Below are positions 8,368-16,118 of a DNA stretch of 64,000 nucleotides, in pieces. Under the pieces are notes generated by a model. The model was not told the DNA's origin, made no database searches, and saw only the letters and a list, made by a program, of their open reading frames with translations. Source of the stretch: an uncultured Opitutaceae bacterium (lineage in GTDB: Bacteria; Verrucomicrobiota; Verrucomicrobiia; Opitutales; Opitutaceae); NCBI GenBank assembly GCA_937889545.1, contig CALAOT010000005.1, positions 1 through 64,000 on the forward strand, read 5' to 3'. Each line of letters begins with the position of its first letter. Within the stretch, counting starts at the first letter, position 1. The translations under genes were made by a program, and so were the position numbers.

Positions 8368-9645
8368 ATGAACCGAAAAACCTCCCTATCCTCCGCCCTG
8401 GGCGCCCTCATTCTCTGCGCGGCCGGTTATGCGCAGGATCTGCCCTCGGCAAAACCCGAGTCGGTGGGCCTATCCCCGGATCGCCTCGGCCGCATCGCCG
8501 CCGCGGTCCAGAAGGGCGTCGACGACAAGCGGATCGCAGGCGCGGTCTCCATGGTCGTGCGACGCGGGCAAGTGGCCTGGTTCGACGCCCGGGGCATGGC
8601 CGACCGCGAGGCGGGCAAGGCGATGCAGCGGGACGCGATCTTCCGGATCTGCTCCATGTCGAAGCCCATCACGAGCACGGCGGTCATGATACTCTACGAG
8701 GAGGGGAAGTTCCTGCTCGAGGAGCCCGTGTCAAAATACCTGCCCGAGTTCAGGAACCCAAAGGTGCTCGTCAAGCCCGCGGCCGGCCAGCCCTACACCA
8801 TTCCCGCCGCCCAGGAGATCACGATCCGCGACCTGCTGCGGCACACGTCGGGCCTCACCTACAACTGGAACGCCGACCTCGGCCAGATGTACAGCGACGC
8901 GAACGTCGCCAGCGGCCTCCTGCAGTACGACGGGACGATCGGGGACAGCGTCAGGCGGCTGGCGGGCGTCCCGCTTCTGTTCAACCCCGGCGACCGCTGG
9001 GAGTACAGCCTCTCCGTGGACGTGCTCGGCCGCCTAGTCGAGGTCGTCTCCGGGACGCCGCTCGACGAGTTCCTTCGGACCCGCATCTTCGAGCCCCTCG
9101 GGATGAGGGACACGTACTTCTTCCTGCCCGCCGACAAGGTGCCCCGGCTCGCGGCGGCATACACCTACTACAGCGAGAAGGGCCTCAGCCGCTTTCCCGA
9201 CGAGCCCATCGTCGAGGGGACGATGGCCTACTCCGCCGACTATCCCTACCGCGGGCCGAGGAAGCTCTTCTCGGGCGGCGGGGGCCTGTCGTCGACGACC
9301 ATGGACTATGCCCGTTTCTGCCAGATGATGCTGAACGGAGGAACGCTGGACCATGTCCGCATTCTGAGTCGCAAGTCCGTTGAGCTCATGACCCACGACC
9401 AGCTCGGGAAGATCAACCGCGACATGGGTTTTGGCCTCGGCTTCGGGGTCGACGGGGTCAAGGCGCCGCTGGTCGAGCTCGGCTCCGCGGGGGATTTCAG
9501 CTGGGGGGGGTTCTTCTACACCTCATTTGTCGTCGACCCGAAGGAGGACATGATCGTGATATTCATGGCGCAGCTTCATCCCACGGGCGGCTTTGCCCTC
9601 GACCGGCAGGTCCAGGTGCTCGCCTATCAATCCCTGGACGATTGA
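8368..9645 (+). CDS. secreted serine hydrolase, beta-lactamase/EstB (class C-like) fold
   Basis: 425 residues from ATG 8368, with a signal peptide (MNRKTSLSSALGALILCAAGYAQ). The SxxK catalytic motif is SMSKPIT (about residue 97). LLRHTSGLTYNW is the typical segment of EstB/penicillin-binding-protein-like hydrolases. The YSLS of WEYSLSVDVLG fits the catalytic Tyr motif. GGGGLSSTTMDYARFCQMML near the C-terminus is also typical. Members include class C beta-lactamases, esterases and D-amino-acid-releasing enzymes, so antibiotic resistance should not be assumed. In this carbohydrate neighbourhood an esterase or deacylase acting on decorated sugars is equally plausible. Confidence 0.8.
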   Translation: MNRKTSLSSALGALILCAAGYAQDLPSAKPESVGLSPDRLGRIAAAVQKGVDDKRIAGAVSMVVRRGQVAWFDARGMADREAGKAMQRDAIFRICSMSKPITSTAVMILYEEGKFLLEEPVSKYLPEFRNPKVLVKPAAGQPYTIPAAQEITIRDLLRHTSGLTYNWNADLGQMYSDANVASGLLQYDGTIGDSVRRLAGVPLLFNPGDRWEYSLSVDVLGRLVEVVSGTPLDEFLRTRIFEPLGMRDTYFFLPADKVPRLAAAYTYYSEKGLSRFPDEPIVEGTMAYSADYPYRGPRKLFSGGGGLSSTTMDYARFCQMMLNGGTLDHVRILSRKSVELMTHDQLGKINRDMGFGLGFGVDGVKAPLVELGSAGDFSWGGFFYTSFVVDPKEDMIVIFMAQLHPTGGFALDRQVQVLAYQSLDD

Positions 9646-9689
9646 CGTTGCGCCCAACCATCCGGGCGGACGCGAGAAACCCAAAGAGA

Positions 9690-10466
9690 ATGAATTCCCC
9701 ATATGCCACGAAGGCGCCTTCGTTCCAGCAGACGCTCGACATCTTCAAGGGCAAGTGGGCCTCACGGATGCCGTCGGACAAGGGGGGCGAGGCGGGCGAG
9801 ACCCCCCTGTTTGAGGATCCCCGGGTGGACTGGGCGGTGGAAAGCCTCGCGAAGCTGGGCGTCGATCTGAAGTCGAGCAATGTGCTCGAAATCGGCCCCC
9901 TCGAGGGCGGCCACACCTACCGGCTGATCCGGTCCGGCGCCAAATCGGTGACGGCGATCGAGGCCCATCCCGAGGCCTTCCTGAAGTGCCTTGCGGTGAA
10001 GGAGCTCCTGAGCATGGAGCGGGTCAATTTCCTCTACGGCGATGCCGCGGAGTTTCTGCGCTCGATCGGGCATTCGTACGACATCGGCTTTGCCAGCGGG
10101 ATTCTGTACCACCTGGTGAATCCGGTCGAGTTCCTCGAGCTGCTGTGCCGGAGGACGCGGGCCGTCTTCCTGTGGACCGTCTACTGGGAGGCGGCGTACA
10201 TCTCGAGCCAGCCCGCCGGCGCGGCAGGGACGACAGGCGCCGACGTGCGCGTCCAATCGGGGTTCCGCCACGCTCTCCATCGCCACGAGTACGGGTCCGG
10301 CTTCGATTACAGCCAGTTCTGGGGAGGCCCCAACGCCTATTCAAACTGGATGGAGAAGGACGAGATCCTGGGAGCCCTGTCGCATTTCGGGTTTTCCAGG
10401 CAGATTGTGGATCTCGAGGCCAACCCGAACGGCCCCGCCCTCCGGCTGGTGGCAACACGGCCCTGA
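9690..10466 (+). CDS. SAM-dependent class I methyltransferase
   Basis: 258 residues from ATG 9690, preceded by a purine-rich stretch (AAAGAGA). A TTG overlapping the previous stop would lengthen it. VLEIGPLEGGHTYRLI is the SAM-binding motif I, AIEAHPEAFLKC follows as motif II, and GDAAEFL and DIGFASGILYHLVNP match motifs III and IV. The substrate cannot be read. The type (DUF1698/TylF-like small-molecule or sugar methylation) is common beside glycan genes. It follows the beta-lactamase-like gene by 44 bases on the same strand, suggesting an operon. Confidence 0.75.
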   Translation: MNSPYATKAPSFQQTLDIFKGKWASRMPSDKGGEAGETPLFEDPRVDWAVESLAKLGVDLKSSNVLEIGPLEGGHTYRLIRSGAKSVTAIEAHPEAFLKCLAVKELLSMERVNFLYGDAAEFLRSIGHSYDIGFASGILYHLVNPVEFLELLCRRTRAVFLWTVYWEAAYISSQPAGAAGTTGADVRVQSGFRHALHRHEYGSGFDYSQFWGGPNAYSNWMEKDEILGALSHFGFSRQIVDLEANPNGPALRLVATRP

Positions 10467-10664
10467 ACTGGAGCGGGGCCAGCTGCCGAAAGGCCCCCTT
10501 CGCGCGCCATGGACTGGCGACCCCCGCCGCAGGGCCGGAGGCGGCACAAGGGCAAGCAATGCGACGGGATTCGCAATAGATGCGGAGCGCGCGGGACGGC
10601 GCTCATCTAAGCTGCGGGGCCAGAGACCGGTGTCCCGGCCATCCCAAACCCCAGGAGGCTCAAT

Positions 10665-10946
10665 ATGAACGCTGAAGGATCAGGCCCAAAGCTGCGCGAT
10701 CTCCTCCGCCGCAGCCTGCGCCTTCACGACGAGGCGGGCCTGACTGACGAGGAGAGGCGCATGCGGCATCGCCGGCGCGTCGAGGTCCTGATCTACTTCT
10801 GCTGGGGCCTGATCGTGCTCAAGAGCTTCGTCGTGGTCTGGGCCGTCAATCATTTCGCCATGCCGTTCAACCCGATGTGGGTGATCGCCCCGACGGTGAC
10901 CTTCGCCTTCGTCGCGACGGCGGCGTACTACTGGCTGCGGGACTGA
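10665..10946 (+). CDS. small membrane protein with 2TM domain, unknown
   Basis: 93 residues with a strong ribosome-binding site (AGGAGG, 9 bases before ATG 10665). A charged N-terminal half with helix-forming Arg/Glu runs precedes two transmembrane helices (about residues 42-62 and 66-88), and the protein ends at YYWLRD. The basic RRRVEV segment just before the first helix fits an N-in orientation. No family was recognised with certainty; it resembles the short 2TM-domain proteins found alone or fused to regulators. It is flanked by about 200 featureless bases upstream. Confidence 0.7.
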   Translation: MNAEGSGPKLRDLLRRSLRLHDEAGLTDEERRMRHRRRVEVLIYFCWGLIVLKSFVVVWAVNHFAMPFNPMWVIAPTVTFAFVATAAYYWLRD

Positions 10947-11115
10947 GGCGGGCGGGTCCCGGGCGGCCCCCCTGACTGGCACCAATAACAATCCGTACGT
11001 CTGAAGAGGTGCGGACCCGCGCTCGCGATCGGACATGAATGTCGTGCAAATAATACCCGCCAGGATGCTGCTCGCGGGCTCCCTGTTGGTTCCCCAGTTC
11101 TCCTCCCCGCCCTAG

Positions 11116-11304
11116 TCGGGATACTATGCCGTGGCGAAGACCGTGGCATATGCCCAGACGGGTCCGGGCGGAGCGGCCCTCTATCCGATCACGCCATACA
11201 TGTTCACTTGCTTCTCGCCGGTGGCGGGAACAGTAACGGCGCCGAACAACAATGTTTCCACGCTCAGTTATGTGGCGAGCGTCGAGGCCTACGAGGTTCC
11301 GTAG
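11116..11304 (+). pseudogene. gene remnant, C-terminal fragment of unknown protein
   Basis: An open stretch between an in-frame TAG (11113-11115) and TAG 11302 reads SGYYAVAKTVAYAQTGPGG, then LYPITPYMFTCFSPVAG, and ends VASVEAYEVP. The composition (Tyr, Thr, Val, Asn) is that of an exported beta-sheet protein, unlike the Arg/Pro-rich shadows nearby. No ribosome-binding site precedes the only starts (GTG 11131 or an internal ATG). I interpret it as the tail of a decayed gene. The rest of 10947-11441 shows no gene. Confidence 0.35.
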
Positions 11305-11441
11305 GCCGGGAGACCGTAAACGCCATAAGAGGCGTTGGTGCAGTTCCCCGGGTTCTCTAGTTTGCAGGGCGCCAGGATGGGAACCCTGGCCGTGCGGCAA
11401 TGGGGCCGTCGGCAGCGTTGCGACGTGGCTCGCGCCCAGTT

Positions 11442-12905
11442 TCAAACCTGCTCGGGAATGACATAGGGCGGCCGGTGGGTTTCGCGAAGGAGGTGCCGGG
11501 CGCACTCCAGGCCCGACTCGCTGCCGGATTCCACCTGCGCGATGTTGTCGCCCTCAACCTGAATCCACTGGCCAAGCCTCAAGGGGTCGCGGCTGAGGTC
11601 GACGCCGTTGGCTCCGAGGTTCTTCGCCAGCCCTTCAAGGTACTTCCCGGCCACCGGAACAGCCTCCAAGGACTCTTGCACACGGCCAAGGCCAGCCGCT
11701 TCCCCGATGCGATACGAGATGTTGCCGAAATGGCAGAGCGATGCCGCGGTGTGGGCGACATCAGCGGGAGCGGCCAGGTCGCCCACCCGGCGGCTGCGGA
11801 CCGCGCCCAGGAAGTTAGGCATGTGGCCGGCCCCGCCATCCCCGGGAAACCTCGCCACCACCTTGTCATTGTTGTCGTATACCGCGCCCCCGTTCATGCC
11901 GGCGAAGTAGCCGCCCTCGCATTGCACGACGATTCCGAAGCGCACGCCGCGGGTCTGATCCATGTAGTCAACGCCGGGTTTCGCCGGCAGCCCGCGGTGC
12001 TCGAATATGAAGGGGACGTCCGGGTAATCGTAGACTGCGAGCATCGAGTTGGGGGTCTCCGCTCGATCCGCGACCACATATCTCCCCCCGAGGCAGATGA
12101 TCCGGCGCGGAGGGGCCTGGTGCCCTGCGAAAAAAAGACCCATGTCGAGCACGTGGACCCCGTTGTTCCCGAGGTCGCCGTTGCCCGTGGCCCACGTCCA
12201 GTGCCAATCGTAATGCAGGCTGGCCCGCTCCAGCGGGGCCATCGGCGCCGGTCCGCAGAACATGTCGTAGTTCAGCCAATCCGGGTACCAAGGCAGCCTG
12301 TATCCGATGTCCTTGCGCAGGTTGAAGTACACGGCATGCACGTGAAGCATCTTCCCGCAGTGCCCTTCCCGCAGGTATCTGCTGGCCTCCAGAAGGCCGG
12401 GATCGGAGCGATGCTGCGTGCCCACCTGCACGACGCGGCCGTATTTCCTGGCGGCCTCGATCACCTTCCGGCCTTCCCACACCGTGTGCGACATCGGCTT
12501 CTCGACATAGACATCCTTGCCGGCCTGGCACGCCCACAGTGTGAGCAGCGCGTGCCAGTGGTTGGGCGTCGCAATCACCACGGCGTCAACGTCGGGCCGG
12601 GCGAGCAGCTCGCGCGCCTCCGTCGTGGCGAAGGGGGCAACCCGCCGGCCCTTGATCCCTTCGACAGCGCGGGAAAGGATCTGGGGGTCCAGGTCGCAAA
12701 GCGCGACCACGCGCGCGCCGGGAAGGTCCAGCAGCTGCTTCAGATGGTCGCCGCCCTTGTTGCGGAGACCGATGATGCCTATGCGCACATCGTCGCTCGC
12801 GCCGGCGGGCTTCGCCCACACGGAACTGGTAAGCCGCGAGGCGAGCCCGGCACCGGCGGCCAGGGCAGAAGTCTTGAGGAATGTTCGGCGAGTGACGGGG
12901 GACAT
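11442..12905 (-). CDS. Tat-exported Gfo/Idh/MocA-family oxidoreductase
   Basis: 487 residues from ATG 12905. The N-terminus is a twin-arginine signal (TRRTFLKTSALAAGAGLAS). A Rossmann domain follows (VRIGIIGLRNKGGDHLKQLL, VVALCDLD), then AVVIATPNHWHALLTLWACQ and the hallmark EKPMSH of the family. These NAD(P)-dependent enzymes oxidise, reduce or hydrolyse sugars, and the Tat-exported branch fits a periplasmic glycan function. The gene's 5' end lies about 100 bases from the outermost tRNA-Ser repeat (13004), so it marks the left edge of the integrated array. Confidence 0.85.
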   Translation of the reverse strand: MSPVTRRTFLKTSALAAGAGLASRLTSSVWAKPAGASDDVRIGIIGLRNKGGDHLKQLLDLPGARVVALCDLDPQILSRAVEGIKGRRVAPFATTEARELLARPDVDAVVIATPNHWHALLTLWACQAGKDVYVEKPMSHTVWEGRKVIEAARKYGRVVQVGTQHRSDPGLLEASRYLREGHCGKMLHVHAVYFNLRKDIGYRLPWYPDWLNYDMFCGPAPMAPLERASLHYDWHWTWATGNGDLGNNGVHVLDMGLFFAGHQAPPRRIICLGGRYVVADRAETPNSMLAVYDYPDVPFIFEHRGLPAKPGVDYMDQTRGVRFGIVVQCEGGYFAGMNGGAVYDNNDKVVARFPGDGGAGHMPNFLGAVRSRRVGDLAAPADVAHTAASLCHFGNISYRIGEAAGLGRVQESLEAVPVAGKYLEGLAKNLGANGVDLSRDPLRLGQWIQVEGDNIAQVESGSESGLECARHLLRETHRPPYVIPEQV

Positions 12906-13003
12906 AGCTTCAAAATTTATCTGCGGCAGAAGGGACGCGGTCGTTTCAATCGTCCCCGCGCCTGTATGCTGAACAGAGTTTTCCTTTGTGTACACTCCGA
13001 TCC

Positions 13004-13030
13004 AAAATGGCAGAGAGAGCGGGATTCAAA
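13004..13030. repeat. degenerate tRNA-Ser 3'-end repeat (att-like copy 1)
   Basis: Matches the 27-bp att consensus, defined by the copies at 14779 and 22946, at 24 of 27 positions. The three substitutions are in the acceptor-stem, T-stem and T-loop equivalents. It lies in the intergenic space upstream of the Gfo/Idh/MocA gene and is the outermost and most worn copy of the array. The direction is the same as the tRNA 3' end at 30052. Confidence 0.65.
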
Positions 13031-13226
13031 ATACGCAACCGATTATTTATTGATGCTTTACGAAGAGCCTAATGATTCGAAACTGTGAATCCTGTTAGTG
13101 TGCTGACATGAGTGAAAATGCCGGTCCTGGAACTGAAATCCCGTGCTGGGATTATTAGCACGGTATGCCATCCATACCACCATACCAGCCAATCAATGCC
13201 CTTTCAATGATTGTGCTACGGCATAC

Positions 13227-13264
13227 TTGACGGCTAAACTCACGTGATACATATCTGTATCACG
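13227..13264 (+). promoter_or_regulatory. promoter/operator of the vapBC islet
   Basis: A perfect 7-bp inverted repeat, GTGATACATATCTGTATCAC (13244-13263), lies one base before the antitoxin ATG at 13265. A TTGACG -35-like box sits at 13227-13232, which would put the -10 element inside the operator and the transcript start at or next to the ATG, a leaderless design. The same GTGATAC-N6-GTATCAC, also one base before the ATG, precedes the orphan antitoxin at 27569. That conservation supports autoregulation by the VapB protein. Confidence 0.7.
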
Positions 13265-13516
13265 ATGAAATCCACCGCGTCCGTCCGCGATCTTCGCAAC
13301 CATTTCCCAAAAGTTCGGAGAATTCTTGAGGAAGAGGGCGAGGTTCTCCTCACCGAAAGCGGTGCAGCGAAATATCGGCTTATTCCTTACTCAGCCCCCC
13401 TAAAGAAATCGCCCCCAGCAATCGACTACTGGAGGAGACTTACGTCATGTCAGCCACGTCCGATCTCAGCCGAGGCATCCCGGGCACTTGACGATGAAAA
13501 CCGTGGCGACCGCTAA
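13265..13516 (+). CDS. VapB/Phd-type antitoxin
   Basis: 83 residues from ATG 13265. The N-terminal MKSTASVRDLRNHFPKVRRI and the GEVLLTESGAAKYRLIP strand are the Phd/YefM-like DNA-binding fold. The C-terminal half (LTSCQPRPISAEASRAL) is the expected toxin-binding tail. It overlaps the downstream PIN toxin start (13494) by 23 bases, the usual translational coupling of TA modules. A near-identical N-terminal half recurs at 27569. No Shine-Dalgarno is visible because the operator fills that space. Upstream, 12906-13226 holds only the att-like repeat and no gene. Confidence 0.85.
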   Translation: MKSTASVRDLRNHFPKVRRILEEEGEVLLTESGAAKYRLIPYSAPLKKSPPAIDYWRRLTSCQPRPISAEASRALDDENRGDR

Positions 13517-13958
13517 TACGGTCTACGCCGATCCCAGCGCGCTCCTGAAGCTCTACCTTCACGAGCCCGAGTCCCAATGTATGGCTGCCTGGCGCACAAA
13601 GGCTCGAGGCTCCCTTCCGGTGACCCATCACGGGCGCGTCGAGTTGGTCAACGGAATCGCTCTAGCGGCGCACCGCAATCTTATCAGCGAATCTGCATTT
13701 GAAGGAGCCCTTGCCGCGCTCGACGATGATTTTGCGCAAGGTCGATATGTTCAGGCTGACTTGCTTTGGCGTGCAGCGCTAAACCGGGCAGCCGAATTGG
13801 GTCGCGAGCATAGCCGACATCTCGGTACGCGGTCACTTGATGTGCTCCACGTAGCAAGCGCCCTTGAACTTGGATTCCGCACATTCATCAGTTTTGATAC
13901 CCGTCAGCAAAATCTTGTGAAGGCCGTCGGGATGAAGCTCCTGGTCCCTACCATATGA
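13494..13958 (+). CDS. VapC-type PIN-domain toxin (ribonuclease)
   Basis: 154 residues from ATG 13494, inside the end of the antitoxin gene. PIN-domain acidic residues are seen in YADPSALLKLYLHE (first Asp), the Glu of HGRVELVNGI, TRSLDVLHVASALELG (third acidic site) and FISFDTRQ (fourth). Family knowledge: Mg2+-dependent RNases that cleave tRNA or rRNA when freed from VapB. The stop TGA (13956-13958) overlaps the first bases of the next tRNA-derived repeat, so the module fills its segment exactly. Confidence 0.87.
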   Translation: MKTVATANTVYADPSALLKLYLHEPESQCMAAWRTKARGSLPVTHHGRVELVNGIALAAHRNLISESAFEGALAALDDDFAQGRYVQADLLWRAALNRAAELGREHSRHLGTRSLDVLHVASALELGFRTFISFDTRQQNLVKAVGMKLLVPTI

Positions 13959-13983
13959 AATGGCGGAGAGAGGAGGATTCGAG
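13957..13983. repeat. tRNA-Ser 3'-end repeat (att-like copy 2)
   Basis: Matches the TGGCGGAGAGAGGGGGATTC core with one change (GGGGG becomes GGAGG) and 24 of 27 bases of the full 27-bp unit. It begins within the TGA stop codon of the VapC toxin. The following 215 bases contain no gene until the HigBA promoter. Confidence 0.8.
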
Positions 13984-14137
13984 GCGCGCCATCGTTTCTT
14001 TGTTTACTGCCTATCAACGCCTTAACATTTCGGTGCGTTGAACTCTGTTAGTGCCTTTACATGGGCGGAGATGGGCATTCCCGAGCAATTTTTCATCACA
14101 CAGAAGATCACCTCGATAAAGGAGTATTATCGTTCGC

Positions 14138-14182
14138 CGTGCATATTATCGCTTGACGTTATGCACGCCTATCGTGCATAGT
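14138..14182 (+). promoter_or_regulatory. HigBA promoter with three-half-site operator
   Basis: Three 8-bp half-sites alternate in orientation: CGTGCATA (14138-14145), TATGCACG (14160-14167) and CGTGCATA (14173-14180). They are perfect complements. A TTGACG -35 (14153-14158) and a CATAGT -10-like box (14177-14182) lie between and over them, so binding would block RNA polymerase. The HTH antitoxin encoded downstream is the obvious repressor. The predicted leader before the GTG start is only about 9 bases. Confidence 0.7.
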
Positions 14183-14197
14183 CTGGCCCATTGACCC

Positions 14198-14479
14198 GTG
14201 ATTCAATCTTTCGCCGACAAACCGACCGAAGCCCTTTCGCTTGGTCGCCGCGCACCCGAACTTCCACCCTCCATCCATAAAGTCGCTCTAAGAAAACTCA
14301 CGCAGCTCGAAGCCTCCACCACCCTCGACGAATTGCGACTCCCGCCAGGAAACCAACTAGAAGCTCGAAAAAGCGATCGGGCCGGCCAGCACAGCATACG
14401 AGTGAATGACCAATATCGAGTCTGCTTCCGATGGAACGGGAAGAATGCGCACGATGTCGAAGTTACAGACTACCACTGA
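14198..14479 (+). CDS. higB: HigB/RelE-type toxin
   Basis: 93 residues from GTG 14198. It begins IQSFADKPTEAL and continues with IHKVALRKLTQLEAS, LRLPPGNQLEA, QHSIRVNDQYRVCFRWNG and DVEVTDYH, the standard HigB order (RelE superfamily) with the Arg-rich beta-sheet and the C-terminal HDVEVTDYH signature. Family knowledge: ribosome-dependent mRNA endonuclease. The toxin gene precedes the antitoxin, as is typical of higBA. The stop is 3 bases from the antitoxin start. Confidence 0.92.
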   Translation: MIQSFADKPTEALSLGRRAPELPPSIHKVALRKLTQLEASTTLDELRLPPGNQLEARKSDRAGQHSIRVNDQYRVCFRWNGKNAHDVEVTDYH

Positions 14480-14482
14480 CCA

Positions 14483-14779
14483 ATGAAAACCCATCTTAAC
14501 GTACATCCTGGTGAAGTCCTCCGCGAAGAGTTCCTTCAGCCTATGGGTATTACCGCCTACCGGCTGGCAAAGGACGCAAAGCTTCCACATCAACGCGTCA
14601 GCGAAATCCTCAATGAACGCCGGGGAGTGACCGCAGAAACCGACCTCCACCTTTGCGCCTATTTTGGGCTTAACCCGGGCTATTGGCTTCGCGTGCAGCT
14701 CGCCTACGACCTGCGCGAGGCGATCAACACGATCGGAACAAAGGTCAAAGCCTCCGTCCATCCGCTCAAGGCCGCCTGA
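14483..14779 (+). CDS. higA: HigA-type HTH antitoxin
   Basis: 98 residues. NVHPGEVLREEFLQPMGITA, then AYRLAKDAKLPHQRVSEIL, is the XRE-family helix-turn-helix of HigA, followed by RGVTAETDLHLCAYFG and NPGYWLRVQLAYDLREA. It neutralises HigB and represses the operon through the inverted half-sites upstream. Its TGA stop overlaps the start of the next tRNA-Ser repeat (14779), exactly as the VapC stop does at 13958. Confidence 0.93.
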   Translation: MKTHLNVHPGEVLREEFLQPMGITAYRLAKDAKLPHQRVSEILNERRGVTAETDLHLCAYFGLNPGYWLRVQLAYDLREAINTIGTKVKASVHPLKAA

Positions 14780-14805
14780 AAATGGCGGAGAGAGGGGGAT
14801 TCGAA
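14779..14805. repeat. tRNA-Ser 3'-end repeat (att-like copy 3)
   Basis: Identical to the repeat at 22946 over 27 bases and to the 3' end of the intact tRNA-Ser (30051 onward) over all but the first two bases. It contains the CCA, acceptor 3' strand, T-stem 3' strand and T-loop of the tRNA. It begins in the HigA stop codon and opens the 8.2-kb stress segment. Confidence 0.88.
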
Positions 14806-15284
14806 TCACCTTCGGGTGTTTTCTCCCGGGCTAGCATTACGATTTTTCGGCGTTTTTGTTAGGGGCTAGCACGAGCGAAAACACCCTAAAATTTCGTAGC
14901 GGAAAGGAAGTTGGAGGCCGGGCTGACCCCAACCGGAGGACGCCGACCGGCCCCACCCTCGTCGCCAACTAAACCAGCGCCTGCGTATACGGGCCTACGT
15001 GCCGCTATCGCCTCCCACGCACATGGCGTTCGCATTTTGGAGGATTCCGAGGCGGGGGTTGAGAGACTAGCCCTTTGTGATTCGAGATAGTGCTGTATGG
15101 CCGCACCTCGCGACATTGTGGATGCGCTTGAGTCGGTAGTTTCCATCTACTTTTCTGACGTACGCCATAAGCACAGAGCCGCGTTCATTCTATTCGAGCT
15201 GGCCTCCCGAAGATTGATCTCGGGGGGGAGAAGACCCCATAGGAACGACTAGCTGATCGTGCTATGCTATCTTGGTTGGGAAAC
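14806..15284. other. intergenic region, no gene seen
   Basis: About 480 bases between att-like copy 3 and the DUF3309 gene. GC is visibly lower than in the backbone. Short open frames here lack coding character. A motif TGTTAG-G...AC-GAG-GAAAA around 14856-14880 resembles sequences at a similar distance after copy 1 (13095-13120), and more weakly after copy 2 (14045-14075). It may be shared flanking sequence of the integrated units. Confidence 0.4.
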
Positions 15285-15440
15285 ATGAACCTACTGCTCC
15301 TTATAATCGTCCTTCTCCTCTTGTTCGGTGGCGGCGGTTTTTACTTCGGAGGTCCCGCTATCGGTGGAGGCGGTGTCGGTCTGATTCTGCTGATATGCCT
15401 CATCGTTTTTCTGATGGGCGGATTTCGGACGAAAAGCTGA
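15285..15440 (+). CDS. DUF3309-type small membrane protein
   Basis: 51 residues, too short for most gene callers. It starts MNLLLLIIVLLLLFGGGGFY, continues GGPAIGGGGVGLILLICLIVFLMGG and ends FRTKS. Two hydrophobic helices joined by a Gly-rich hinge are the hallmark of the DUF3309 family, which is common among stress-induced genes in soil and plant-associated bacteria. The CheB-domain gene follows after 18 bases on the same strand, so the two are probably one transcript. Confidence 0.75.
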   Translation: MNLLLLIIVLLLLFGGGGFYFGGPAIGGGGVGLILLICLIVFLMGGFRTKS

Positions 15441-15458
15441 CTGGATAGTGAACCGCAA

Positions 15459-16118
15459 ATGACAAACGGCGTCCGAACCGACGATCCGCAAGCGACGATG
15501 AAAGCTAGGGGAGCATCCAACGATTTTCCTGTAGTTTGCGTGGGCGGTTCAGCCGGTGGCCTTGACGCTTATATCCGGTTGTTGCGGCTTTTGCCGGCCG
15601 ACCTAGGCGTTGCCATCGTCATCGTTAATCACCTTAGAACCGTCGCCACTAGACTCCACGAAATTCTCCCGAGCTATACCACGATGCCGGTCGAGTTGAT
15701 TACGGAAAAACTGCTCATCCAGCCCGACCATGTGTTCATCATTCCGGAACAGCGGGATTTACACGTGCTCAATGGCGAATTCCGTCTGAAGCCGATCTCA
15801 AAGCCACGGGGATGGCCCGACGTAATAACGGTTTTCCTGAGATCCCTGACTCAACACTGGGACGGAAAACTGGTCGCCGTCATCGTCTCTGGGTATGATG
15901 GTGATGGGGCCGCCGCTCTGTGCGGTATCAAAGAAGTGGGAGGCATTACGATCGCGCAGAAGTTAGACACGGCCGGGCAGCCGGATATGCCTGAGAGCGC
16001 AATCGCAAGCGGGTGCGTTGATTTTGTTCTTTCGCCCGAGGATATCGCCCAAGAGCTTCTCCGGATTACTAGACAGCAGAAGGCTGCATCACAACAGATC
16101 CAAAATGGCAATAGTTGA
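15459..16118 (+). CDS. solitary CheB-type methylesterase domain
   Basis: 219 residues. The CheB catalytic domain is complete: VCVGGSAGGLDAYIRLLRLL (Ser about 31), IVIVNHL (His 58) and IVSGYDGDGAAAL (Asp about 150). The Ser-His spacing is that of CheB. There is no receiver domain and no chemotaxis gene nearby. Family knowledge: CheB hydrolyses methyl-glutamate on chemoreceptors; solitary CheB domains also occur beside stress and hybrid-kinase genes. The reading frame stays open after the TGA stop for another 90 codons (see the next entry). Confidence 0.82.
   Translation: MTNGVRTDDPQATMKARGASNDFPVVCVGGSAGGLDAYIRLLRLLPADLGVAIVIVNHLRTVATRLHEILPSYTTMPVELITEKLLIQPDHVFIIPEQRDLHVLNGEFRLKPISKPRGWPDVITVFLRSLTQHWDGKLVAVIVSGYDGDGAAALCGIKEVGGITIAQKLDTAGQPDMPESAIASGCVDFVLSPEDIAQELLRITRQQKAASQQIQNGNS

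Noticed and set aside
8368-9645. Antibiotic-resistance beta-lactamase
   Set aside because: The fold is shared by esterases and peptidases and there is no linked regulator or mobile element, so only the broader family is claimed.
14886-15146. 86-codon minus-strand frame after att-like copy 3
   Set aside because: Low-complexity Ser/Arg/Ala content and no recognisable motif; probably chance.
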